Below are positions 23,863 through 31,317 of a stretch of DNA of 50,841 nucleotides, piece after piece. This DNA comes from CAYREV01 sp964423345 (GTDB lineage Bacteria > Bacteroidota > Rhodothermia > Balneolales > Balneolaceae): the NCBI GenBank assembly GCA_964423345.1, contig CAYREV010000020.1, positions 1 to 50,841 of the forward strand, read 5' to 3'. Made by a program: the position numbers and the translations under genes. Every line of letters begins with the position of its first letter. Position 1 is the first letter of the stretch. The notes beneath the pieces are model-generated. The model had not been told where the DNA came from. It saw only the letters and a program-made list of their open reading frames with translations, and did no database searches.

Positions 23863-24912
23863 ATGTCAAATACATTTCCAGAACTGAAAAACGACCTGTT
23901 GCTTCGCAGCCTGAATGGGGAAGAGGTGGAACGCCCCCCGGTATGGATGATGCGCCAGGCCGGCCGTTACCTGCCTCAATATATGAAGCTGCGTGAGAAG
24001 TATTCTTTTTTTGAACGGGTGGAGACCCCGGAGCTGGCCTGTGAAATCACCCTGCAGCCCATTGATGAAATCGGTCCCGATGCGGCGATCATCTTTTCGG
24101 ATATCCTTACCATCCCCCAGGCGCTGGGCATTGACGTCGACCTGGTTAAGGGCAAGGGGCCGGTAATGGGCAACCCCATTCGAAGCGTGGATGACGCTTT
24201 TGCCATCCTTGCGGAAGACATACCCGCCAAGCTGAGTCATGTGATGGATGCCATTACCCTGACGCGCAGGGAGCTCAACGGGCGAGTGCCCCTGATAGGT
24301 TTTGCCGGTGCGCCGTGGACGCTGTTCTGTTATATGGTGCAGGGGGAGGGATCCAAGAATTTTGCCAAAGCCAAAGCGTTCCTCTATGAGCATCCCGATG
24401 CGGCACGCCATGTCATGAAAGAGCTGACCAAGGCAACCATCGATTATCTTAAGGCGCAGGTCAAGGCGGGGGCCCAGGTGGTGCAGGTCTTCGATTCATG
24501 GGCCGGCCTGTTGGGGCCGGAAGATTTTAATGAATGGGCCATGCCTTACCTGATGGAGATTTGTGACGCCATTGATGAAGTCCCGGTTATCCTGTTTGCC
24601 AAGGGGAGCTGGTATGCCCTGGAGCGCCTCAGCTTCAGGGGCAATGCATCGGCACTGGGGCTTGACTGGACCATCACGCCGGAATATGCCCGGGAGGCAA
24701 CGCGCAACGATATTGTACTGCAGGGGAATTTCGATCCGAGCAGGTTGTTTCTGCCCGTTGAAGAACTGAAACGCCAGGTGACGCGCATGATAGACCGCTT
24801 CGGTATACAGAAGTACATTGTAAACCTGGGACATGGCATATTACCGAACATACCGGTAGACCATGCCCGGGCATTTGTTGAGGCAGTGAAGGAATATGAG
24901 TCGTCCGGTTGA
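23863..24912 (+). CDS. hemE: Uroporphyrinogen decarboxylase
   Basis: Removes four acetate carboxyl groups to give coproporphyrinogen III, without a cofactor. The 349-residue protein has the signature PPVWMMRQAGRYLPQY (25-40) with Arg31 and Arg35, catalytic Asp80 in IIFSDILTIPQ, Tyr157 in GFAGAPWTLFCYMVQG, FDSWAG, and His324 in NLGHGILP. All functional residues appear intact. ATG 23863 follows a 79-base gap after hemD, with no hairpin in it, so it should be in the same transcript; hemF begins 20 bases after its stop. Confidence 0.97.
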   Translation: MSNTFPELKNDLLLRSLNGEEVERPPVWMMRQAGRYLPQYMKLREKYSFFERVETPELACEITLQPIDEIGPDAAIIFSDILTIPQALGIDVDLVKGKGPVMGNPIRSVDDAFAILAEDIPAKLSHVMDAITLTRRELNGRVPLIGFAGAPWTLFCYMVQGEGSKNFAKAKAFLYEHPDAARHVMKELTKATIDYLKAQVKAGAQVVQVFDSWAGLLGPEDFNEWAMPYLMEICDAIDEVPVILFAKGSWYALERLSFRGNASALGLDWTITPEYAREATRNDIVLQGNFDPSRLFLPVEELKRQVTRMIDRFGIQKYIVNLGHGILPNIPVDHARAFVEAVKEYESSG

Positions 24913-24932
24913 ACAGGGACAACAGCTAAATT

Positions 24933-25868
24933 ATGAGTGATATAAAAAATAAATTCGCAAGGTATATCCGGAAGCTACAGGATGAGATCTGCGGGGCCCT
25001 GGAAGACCTCGACGGCAAGGCTTCCTTCCGCCGGGACGACTGGGAGCGGGAAGGCGGTGGGGGCGGCCACTCGCGTGTCATTGAAAAGGGCGGCCTGTTT
25101 GAAAAAGGGGGCGTGAGCATATCAACTGTTCACGGGGAGCTCCCCGGGCTGATACGTGAACGTTTTGAGGTGGAGCAGGGATGGTTTTGGGCCGGCGGAC
25201 TCTCCCTGGTGATTCATCCGCTAAGTCCCATGGTTCCCACGGTGCATGCCAACTTCCGTTATTTTGAACTGTATGAAGACGAGTCCATGGAGGAGATACG
25301 GGACTGCTGGTTCGGGGGAGGTGCCGACCTGACCCCTTATTACCTGTGGGATGAGGATGCGGTGCATTTTCACCGGGTATTTAAGGAAGCCTGCGACCCT
25401 CATGGAGAAGACCTGTATCCCCGTTTCAAGAAAGAGTGCGACGAGTATTTTTATAACGATCACCGCGGGGAGGCACGGGGTGTCGGGGGATTGTTTTTCG
25501 ATTATCTCCGGGAAAACGAAGGCAGTTCCGTGGAAGACTGGTACCATTTCACCACCGATACGGGCCGTGTGTTTCTGGATGCCTATCTGCCTATTGTGAA
25601 CCGTCGAAGGGATGAACCCTATAATGAACGCCATCGGTACTTCCAGGAGATACGGCGCGGACGGTATGTGGAATTCAACCTGATACATGACCGGGGCACT
25701 CTTTTCGGGCTGAAAACAAAAGGAAGGACGGAATCCATCCTGATGAGCCTGCCCCCGCGTGTTCGCTGGGATTATGATTTCCAGGTGGAGGAAAATAGCC
25801 GGGAGGCATATTTACTGCAGCGGCTGAAGAAACCCATTGACTGGATTGAATACGGAAAAGAAAAATAA
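24933..25868 (+). CDS. hemF: Coproporphyrinogen III oxidase, oxygen-dependent
   Basis: Converts coproporphyrinogen III to protoporphyrinogen IX with O2, showing an aerobic pathway. The 311-residue protein has the conserved blocks HPLSPMVPTVHANFRYFE (95-112), WFGGGADLTPYYL (126-138), FYNDHRGEARGVGGLFFD and the terminal GLKTKGRTESILMSLPP. A glycine-rich loop (EGGGGGHSRVIEKGG) near residue 40 is typical of the N-terminal region. No hemN appears in the window. The gene starts 20 bases after hemE and ends 54 bases before hemB. Confidence 0.97.
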   Translation: MSDIKNKFARYIRKLQDEICGALEDLDGKASFRRDDWEREGGGGGHSRVIEKGGLFEKGGVSISTVHGELPGLIRERFEVEQGWFWAGGLSLVIHPLSPMVPTVHANFRYFELYEDESMEEIRDCWFGGGADLTPYYLWDEDAVHFHRVFKEACDPHGEDLYPRFKKECDEYFYNDHRGEARGVGGLFFDYLRENEGSSVEDWYHFTTDTGRVFLDAYLPIVNRRRDEPYNERHRYFQEIRRGRYVEFNLIHDRGTLFGLKTKGRTESILMSLPPRVRWDYDFQVEENSREAYLLQRLKKPIDWIEYGKEK

Positions 25869-25874
25869 CCGGTG

Positions 25875-25896
25875 GGGGCGTAATGGTATACGCCCC
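25875..25896. repeat. Short palindromic intergenic repeat, copy 2 (GGGGCGTA arms)
   Basis: Arms ggggcgta (25875-25882) and tacgcccc (25889-25896) flank a 6-base loop, atggta. It lies in the hemF-hemB gap inside the haem operon. The same arms occur at 9987-10008. There is no T-tract, so it is not expected to end transcription; it may stabilise the upstream part of the transcript. Confidence 0.55.
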
Positions 25897-25922
25897 AACT
25901 GTAAAATTTAAAAGAAAATATT

Positions 25923-26918
25923 ATGGCACACGGACAATTTCCATATATACGAGCACGAAGACTTCGGGGCAGCGAAAGTCTTCGCGAAATGGTAGCCGAG
26001 CACGATCTGAAGCCGGCTGATTTCATCGCTCCCCTCTTTATCATGGAGGGAGAGGGCGAAAAAATTGAAATTCCGTCCATGCCCGGCTATTACCGGTATA
26101 CCCTGGATCTGGTGATGGAGGAAATTGAGGAGTTGAAGAGCGAAGGCATACGGTCGTTGCTGCTTTTTGTCAAGGTCCCCGAATCCAAAAAAGATAACAA
26201 GGGCACCGAAGCCCTGAATCCGGAGGGTTTGATGCAGCAGTCGGTTCGGGCTGTCAAGGAGCGGTTTCCGGATATGCTGGTGATGACCGATATTGCCCTG
26301 GATCCCTATTCCAGTTACGGGCATGATGGAATTGTGGAAGAGGGTGAAATCCTGAACGATGAATCGGTCGAAATCCTCTCAAAGATGGCTGTAAGCCATG
26401 CACGCGCCGGTGCCGACATGGTAGCTCCATCCGACATGATGGATGGGCGCATTGCAGCTATGCGGGAGGCGTTGGACAGCGAAGATTTCAAGCATACCGG
26501 TATTATGGCCTACAGCGCAAAATATGCCTCCGGTTTTTACGGACCCTTCCGTGACGCATTGGACTCCGCTCCCGGCTTTGGCGACAAGAAAACCTACCAG
26601 ATGGACCCGGCAAATATCCGTGAAGCGGTCAGGGAGGCAAAGCTCGATGAACGGGAAGGGGCCGATATTGTCATGGTCAAACCCGGACTTCCCTATCTGG
26701 ATGTAGTGAGAGCGGTCAGGGAGGCGGTCGAGGTACCCGTATCCGTGTATAATGTTTCCGGGGAATATGCTATGTTAAAGGCCGCTGCCGAAAAGGGGTG
26801 GCTGGATGAGGAAGAGGCCATGATGGAGGCGTTGCTGGGCTTTAAGAGAGCGGGAGCCGATTTGATTGCAACATATTTTGCCAAAGCCGCTTCAAAGATA
26901 TTGAACGAGAATCAATAA
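25923..26918 (+). CDS. hemB: Delta-aminolevulinic acid dehydratase (porphobilinogen synthase)
   Basis: Condenses two 5-aminolevulinates into porphobilinogen. The 331-residue protein has the Schiff-base lysines Lys200 (YSAKYAS) and Lys253 (MVKPGLPYLD). The metal loop at 122-136 reads TDIALDPYSSYGHDG, so the three zinc-binding cysteines of the E. coli or human enzyme are replaced by aspartate/alanine. This matches the Pseudomonas-like, zinc-independent, magnesium-stimulated class. ATG 25923 is preceded by the short palindrome at 25875-25896. hemL follows after 69 bases. Confidence 0.97.
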   Translation: MAHGQFPYIRARRLRGSESLREMVAEHDLKPADFIAPLFIMEGEGEKIEIPSMPGYYRYTLDLVMEEIEELKSEGIRSLLLFVKVPESKKDNKGTEALNPEGLMQQSVRAVKERFPDMLVMTDIALDPYSSYGHDGIVEEGEILNDESVEILSKMAVSHARAGADMVAPSDMMDGRIAAMREALDSEDFKHTGIMAYSAKYASGFYGPFRDALDSAPGFGDKKTYQMDPANIREAVREAKLDEREGADIVMVKPGLPYLDVVRAVREAVEVPVSVYNVSGEYAMLKAAAEKGWLDEEEAMMEALLGFKRAGADLIATYFAKAASKILNENQ

Positions 26919-26987
26919 GCAGTTATAAGGGAAGTACCGCGGATTCATTTCGGAAAGATTGATGTTTATCCGTCGGAATCCCCCCTT

Positions 26988-28304
26988 ATGACAAAACACA
27001 ATTTCATGTTGGAAAAGAGCAAGAAGCTTTTTGAACAGGCACAGAAATTTATACCCGGAGGGGTCAACTCCCCCGCCCGTGCATTCAAGTCGGTGGGGGG
27101 CACACCCGTCTTTTTTGAGGAGGCCAGCGGTTCGCTGCTCACCGATGTAGACGGCAATGAATATATCGACTATGTAGGTTCATGGGGGCCGATGATTCTC
27201 GGACATGCATTTGAGCCTGTCATAGAGGCTGTTCGCGAAGCAGCGGCTAAGTCTACCTCCTTTGGGGCTCCGACGGAACTGGAAGTAAGAATGGCCGAGC
27301 AGGTCCGGAAGATGGTGCCCGGTGTAGACACCATACGGATGGTCAACTCCGGGACAGAAGCCTGTATGAGCGCCATCAGGGTTGCCCGCGGGTATACCGG
27401 AAGAGACAAGATTATTAAGTTCGAAGGCAATTACCATGGCCACGGCGACTCCTTTTTGATTAAGGCGGGCAGCGGCGCGCTGACCCTCGGCTCACCGAGC
27501 AGTCCCGGCGTAACGAAGTCCACCGCCGCCGATACCCTGGTTGCCGACTATAACGACCTGAACAGTGTGAAAGAGTTGCTGAATGAATTTGAAGAGGAAG
27601 TGGCGGCAATTATCGTGGAGCCCGTTTCAGGAAATATGGGTTGCATACCGCCCAGGCCCGGCTTTTTGGACGGGCTGCGGGAGCTGTGCGACGCCCATGG
27701 CACGGTGCTTATTTTCGACGAGGTGATGACCGGCTTCCGTGTGGCCATAGGGGGAGCCCAGCAACGGTACGGGGTGACGGCAGATTTGGTCACCTACGGC
27801 AAAATAATTGGAGCGGGTCTACCCGTAGGTGCGTTCGGCGGGAAAAAAGAGGTGATGGATGTGGTATCGCCGGTAGGTCCCGTCTACCAGGCGGGAACCC
27901 TGTCGGGCAACCCTCTTGCCATGGCGGCGGGACTGGCACTGCTGGAAGAGCTTCATGAGAACCCCCGGCATTATGACGAGCTGGAGGAAAAGGCGGCCTA
28001 CCTGTTCAACGGCCTGAGTGAAGTATTTAATGAATATGGCATTCCCGTGCATATCAACAAGGTGGGATCAATGATAAGTGTGTTTTTCACCGATGAGGAA
28101 GTGTATGATTTTAAAACGGCTCAAACCACCGATCAAAAGTTCTTCAAGGAGTTTTACCACCGGATGCTGGAAAATGGCATCTACCTTCCGCCTTCGCCTT
28201 TTGAGTCCTGGTTCCTTGCCAATACCCTGACCGAAGAGATGCTGGACCGGACCATTGGGGCTGCAAAAGCTTCCGTCAACACCCTGGCGAAGGGGGGAGA
28301 GTGA
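26988..28304 (+). CDS. hemL: Glutamate-1-semialdehyde 2,1-aminomutase
   Basis: PLP enzyme that turns glutamate-1-semialdehyde into 5-aminolevulinate, the second half of the C5 route begun by HemA. It has 438 residues with FIPGGVNSPARAF at the N-terminus, the phosphate-binding MVNSGTEACMSAIR, EPVSGNMG, DEVMTGFR and the PLP lysine Lys272 in TYGKIIGAGLPVGAFGG. ATG 26988 is used; ATG at 27006 is an alternative. Its stop TGA (28302-28304) overlaps a possible GTG start of the following DUF6787 gene. Confidence 0.97.
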   Translation: MTKHNFMLEKSKKLFEQAQKFIPGGVNSPARAFKSVGGTPVFFEEASGSLLTDVDGNEYIDYVGSWGPMILGHAFEPVIEAVREAAAKSTSFGAPTELEVRMAEQVRKMVPGVDTIRMVNSGTEACMSAIRVARGYTGRDKIIKFEGNYHGHGDSFLIKAGSGALTLGSPSSPGVTKSTAADTLVADYNDLNSVKELLNEFEEEVAAIIVEPVSGNMGCIPPRPGFLDGLRELCDAHGTVLIFDEVMTGFRVAIGGAQQRYGVTADLVTYGKIIGAGLPVGAFGGKKEVMDVVSPVGPVYQAGTLSGNPLAMAAGLALLEELHENPRHYDELEEKAAYLFNGLSEVFNEYGIPVHINKVGSMISVFFTDEEVYDFKTAQTTDQKFFKEFYHRMLENGIYLPPSPFESWFLANTLTEEMLDRTIGAAKASVNTLAKGGE

Positions 28305-28312
28305 GGTTGGAT

Positions 28313-28633
28313 ATGGCTGAATTGATTGAAAAACTGAAAACCCGATGGGGTATAGAAACCCATTGGCAGCTGGTGCTGATACTGTTCATTTTTGCCATAA
28401 CAGGCATTTCGACCCTGTACGCACGAAAGTTTTTCTTTCACCTGCTGGGGATTACAGCCGGTACCGATGCCTGGATACGTACCCTTGCCTGGATAGTGGT
28501 GGTATTTCCGGCCTACCAGGTTCTTTTTCTTTTCTACGGTTTTATACTCGGACAGTTTGAATTTGTCTGGAGATTTGAGAAAAAGAGCCTGAAGCGGATA
28601 AAAAGTTTATTTGGAGGGGCGGCGGAAGATTAG
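28313..28633 (+). CDS. DUF6787 family small membrane protein
   Basis: A 106-residue protein with two membrane helices (about residues 19-36 and 56-79 of the form starting MAELIEKLK) and a basic cytoplasmic tail (RFEKKSLKRIKSLF). The opening KLKTRWGIETHWQLVLIL is characteristic of the DUF6787 family found in Bacteroidota. Function unknown. A GTG start at 28301 would give a four-base overlap with the hemL stop; ATG 28313 was preferred because it matches the usual family beginning. As last gene of the haem operon it may have a membrane role linked to haem or may simply be co-transcribed. Its stop is one base from the stop of the convergent YjbR gene. Confidence 0.8.
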   Translation: MAELIEKLKTRWGIETHWQLVLILFIFAITGISTLYARKFFFHLLGITAGTDAWIRTLAWIVVVFPAYQVLFLFYGFILGQFEFVWRFEKKSLKRIKSLFGGAAED

Positions 28634-28634
28634 C

Positions 28635-29015
28635 CTACTCCTGCTCCTTCTGCTTTTTTTCGATGATTTTTTCAAGCTTTTTTTGCTCCTTGCGGGGCAG
28701 GCTTTCCACGACCAGGTCATAGGAATCTTTAATCCACTCCTTGATCAGTACATCCGAGAGATAGCCGTGGGGATCGATGGAATTCCAGTGCTTCTTGTTC
28801 ATATGGAATCCCGGTTCCACTTCGGGATAGAGGTCACGAAGCGTAGCCGCTTTGATGGGGTCGCATTTCAGGTTAATCTTGTCGAAGTCGTCTACATCAG
28901 TCAGGGCAAATATTTTACCCATAACCTTGAAAGCCAGCGTATTGTCGTCAAAAGGGAATCCCTCCGTAACCCCTTCGAAAGAGGTACAGAAATCTCTGAA
29001 TTCTTCAATATTCAT
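28635..29015 (-). CDS. MmcQ/YjbR family protein
   Basis: A 126-residue cytoplasmic protein of the YjbR fold, often annotated as DNA-binding from structural resemblance, but without a settled function. Family markers are FPFDDNTLAFKVMGKIFAL, NLKCDPIKAATLRDLYPEVEPGFHMNKKHWNSI split around the usual positions, and DLVVESLPRKEQKKL at the end. ATG 29015 begins seven bases after the stop of a 52-codon membrane-protein gene, so both are probably in one transcript. Confidence 0.88.
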   Translation of the reverse strand: MNIEEFRDFCTSFEGVTEGFPFDDNTLAFKVMGKIFALTDVDDFDKINLKCDPIKAATLRDLYPEVEPGFHMNKKHWNSIDPHGYLSDVLIKEWIKDSYDLVVESLPRKEQKKLEKIIEKKQKEQE

Positions 29016-29022
29016 ATATGGT

Positions 29023-29181
29023 CTATCGGTCTGCTATTATGAGGGCACCTGCTATTAGAGCGATAATGGCCATCACGGTTCCAATACCGTCAAAATGGAA
29101 ATCGAATAGTCGAATTAATCCTTGGAGCACGAGCCATATTCCGAGCAGGGTAAAACCCCATTTGTTAGTTCTGTTCGCCAT
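29023..29181 (-). CDS. 52-residue two-helix membrane protein
   Basis: A short reading frame from ATG 29181 to TAG, coding a protein that begins MANRTNKWGFTLLGIWLVLQ and ends IIALIAGALIIADR. It has two hydrophobic helices (about 8-24 and 33-49) with a charged end, and resembles the many small Bacteroidota membrane proteins of the pattern LLxIWLIxxGL...ILAIxAGxLIL. It stops seven bases before the YjbR start, which supports real translation. Function unknown. Confidence 0.65.
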   Translation of the reverse strand: MANRTNKWGFTLLGIWLVLQGLIRLFDFHFDGIGTVMAIIALIAGALIIADR

Positions 29182-29266
29182 AAGTAGGTGTTTTTGGGTT
29201 CTTTACTCTCGGTAAAGATAGTATTCGATAGCAAGAAGGCAAATCTTAATTGGAGATAGCAAAAAC

Positions 29267-29776
29267 CTACCTGTTTGCGGTTTTAAAATCGTTAACAAAG
29301 TCCTGCAGCAGGGTTACGGCCGATTCCCGGATAACCTGCATTTTATCGTAGGATACGATGCCCACCATACCTGTTTCCCAGGTGCTGGCGGAGGTTTGCA
29401 GGTCCCGGTTCAGTTTCAGGCTGACCGGTTGATAGAAACGGATAGAGACGGAGAAGGGAACCAGTCCCCGCCCGGCATCCATGGTATTGATATGCATGTA
29501 AATTAATGGGATATCGGCAGATGACTGTAATTTTTCGTCGCTTACCAGAGGGATGTCGGCCTCTTCCAGGTATTGCACCGCCGCGTCCTTGATGGAGGTT
29601 ACCTCTATCTCTCCCTTCTCGTTCAGGGAAACATTGGCCTCAAGATTCAGGGTAAACCCCATTTGGGTTATGCCCCGAAGAGAGCTTCTTTCCCGCTGGA
29701 TCTCATTCTGGGCAAGGGAGAGGCCCGGTGCGAGAAAGAGTAACAGGGTTGTCAGGAGTGCGGTGGAAGTTTTCAT
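29267..29776 (-). CDS. Secreted protein of unknown function
   Basis: The ATG at 29776 gives 169 residues starting with a clear signal peptide (MKTSTALLTTLLLFLAPGLS, cleavage likely after SLAQ near 23). The frame is open for 68 codons upstream, but that part overlaps the DUF423 gene and is out of keeping with a signal peptide. The mature part contains the segments LEANVSLNEKGEIEVTSI and YMHINTMDAGRGLVPFSVSI and reads as a small beta-rich domain. I do not recognise a family. It follows the DUF423 gene by 41 bases. Confidence 0.65.
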   Translation of the reverse strand: MKTSTALLTTLLLFLAPGLSLAQNEIQRERSSLRGITQMGFTLNLEANVSLNEKGEIEVTSIKDAAVQYLEEADIPLVSDEKLQSSADIPLIYMHINTMDAGRGLVPFSVSIRFYQPVSLKLNRDLQTSASTWETGMVGIVSYDKMQVIRESAVTLLQDFVNDFKTANR

Positions 29777-29817
29777 AGCGTTTGGATTTGGGCCTGGCCC
29801 GGCATTCTCGTCAACGG

Positions 29818-30189
29818 TCAGTGTTTGATGATTGCCGCTGTTAATAAAACCCAAGCAACAATGAATGCCGTTCCACCTACCGGCGTGATGGCTCCCAGCC
29901 AACGAATACCCGTTATAGAAAGTATATAGAGGCTGCCCGAGAACACGGCCACACCGAACATCATGGTCCATCCCGACCATTTCAGCAGCCTTGATTCGGG
30001 CATGTGCAGGGCTATCATTCCGATGGCCAGCAGTCCCAGGGCATGATAAAAGTGGTACTGTACCCCGGTCTGGAATATTTCCAGCATTTCCGGCTGCAGC
30101 CGTTGCTTGAGGGCATGGGCTCCGAAAGCGCCCAGCAAGACCGATATGAGGGCGTTGATGCTTCCCAGGGCGGCAAAAAGTTTAAACAT
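29818..30189 (-). CDS. DUF423 family membrane protein
   Basis: A 123-residue membrane protein of the DUF423 (YwdK) family. It has four predicted helices and the family signature AALGSINALISVLLGAFGAH near the N-terminus, FQTGVQYHFYHALGLL in the middle and ITPVGGTAFIVAWVLL at the end. Function unknown in any organism to my knowledge. ATG 30189. It may be co-transcribed with the secreted protein downstream. Confidence 0.92.
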   Translation of the reverse strand: MFKLFAALGSINALISVLLGAFGAHALKQRLQPEMLEIFQTGVQYHFYHALGLLAIGMIALHMPESRLLKWSGWTMMFGVAVFSGSLYILSITGIRWLGAITPVGGTAFIVAWVLLTAAIIKH

Positions 30190-30303
30190 AGGGAGAAGTC
30201 TGATGGTTAATATTACTGAACTCTATCAATGAATATAGCTATAAAAAGGTCCCCCGTACAGCTGGGTGCATTGAAAGGCCGGGGTCGGATAGACACGGTA
30301 CGC

Positions 30304-31134
30304 TCAGGAGGCCATACTCTTCAGGTTCAACGGGTTCGGATGCTGGAAAAAATAATCCAGTTTCTCTTTCAGCTTGCGGTTGGAAACGACTTTGTAGTCT
30401 TTCTCATCGGAAGTTTTAAAGGTGGGAGCCTGCAGGCCCAGGCGTTCGGCGGCCACCCGGTAATACATTTTACGGGGCGGGTGCCCGTCGGAGACGGCAT
30501 TGAATATTTCGTTTTCCACATCCCCTTCGATGACCTTTCGGACAATACCTATGCAGTCGTCGCGATGGATGAGATTCACGGGGGCATTGCCTTTTTCAAG
30601 GCCGTTACGACCGGCCAGGTATTTGGCGGGGTGGCGGTCATAGCCGTAAAGTCCGCCAAAACGAATCACGGTTGTGGAAAAGGAGTCTTCATCCAGAAGC
30701 AATTTTTCAGCTTCAAGGAGGGCATTGCCGGATGGCCGGCCGGCCCGGCCGGCTATGGCATCATCCTCTTCCACAATACCGGGCCTATCGGGATAAACGG
30801 AGGTGGAACTGATAAAAATAACTCTTGAAATGGACGAAGAGCGAAGCTGTTCAATCACCGATTGTACCTGTGCGGTGTGATACTCTTTTACATTTTCATT
30901 TCCCCTCCCCGGGGGGATGTTCAATATGAGAAGGTCCGAATTCCAGAAAGTATCGCAATCTTCACAGTTGAGATCCGGGTCAAGAACGATAAGGAAAGGT
31001 TCTACTCCCCTGGAGGAGAGCGCGTCTATTTTGTCTTTGCTTGTAGTTGACCCCTTGACCGAATGGCCCTCTTCTCTCAACGACTTGGCCAATGGCAGGC
31101 CCAGCCAGCCGCAACCCAGTATGCTTACATTCAT
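30304..31134 (-). CDS. NAD(P)-binding extended SDR, YeeZ-like
   Basis: A 276-residue protein of the extended/atypical SDR group related to E. coli YeeZ. The cofactor loop is ILGCGWLGLPLA (5-16), with FISSTSVYPDRPG in the catalytic region, and VIRFGGLYGYDRHPAKYLAGR, a hallmark of this subfamily. The enzymatic substrate is not known; sugar-nucleotide epimerase activity is only a family-level guess. ATG 31134. A 115-base gap to the DUF423 gene has no recognised feature. Confidence 0.86.
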   Translation of the reverse strand: MNVSILGCGWLGLPLAKSLREEGHSVKGSTTSKDKIDALSSRGVEPFLIVLDPDLNCEDCDTFWNSDLLILNIPPGRGNENVKEYHTAQVQSVIEQLRSSSISRVIFISSTSVYPDRPGIVEEDDAIAGRAGRPSGNALLEAEKLLLDEDSFSTTVIRFGGLYGYDRHPAKYLAGRNGLEKGNAPVNLIHRDDCIGIVRKVIEGDVENEIFNAVSDGHPPRKMYYRVAAERLGLQAPTFKTSDEKDYKVVSNRKLKEKLDYFFQHPNPLNLKSMAS

Positions 31135-31266
31135 AAAGTGAGGTATGCTTATTATTTCACCGGGCGAAATATATGCAAAATTTTGGCCAATATCATTTCA
31201 GAGAAACGGCTAAAATCCGGAACATCCAGGGAGGGATACCCGTTTAACCTTTTGCAGGTAAAACAG

Positions 31267-31296
31267 AAAAAGCAGCCGGTTGCCCGGCTGCTTTTT
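31267..31296 (-). terminator. Intrinsic terminator after pruA
   Basis: Plus-strand arms aaaaagcagccgg (31267-31279) and ccggctgcttttt (31284-31296) pair perfectly around ttgc. Read on the minus strand it is a GC-rich hairpin followed by ctttttctgttt, about 20 bases after the pruA stop, so it should end the pruA transcript. With T residues on both sides it may work in both directions. Confidence 0.85.
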
Positions 31297-31317
31297 TAAT
31301 TGCGGTGCCAGTCTTGA

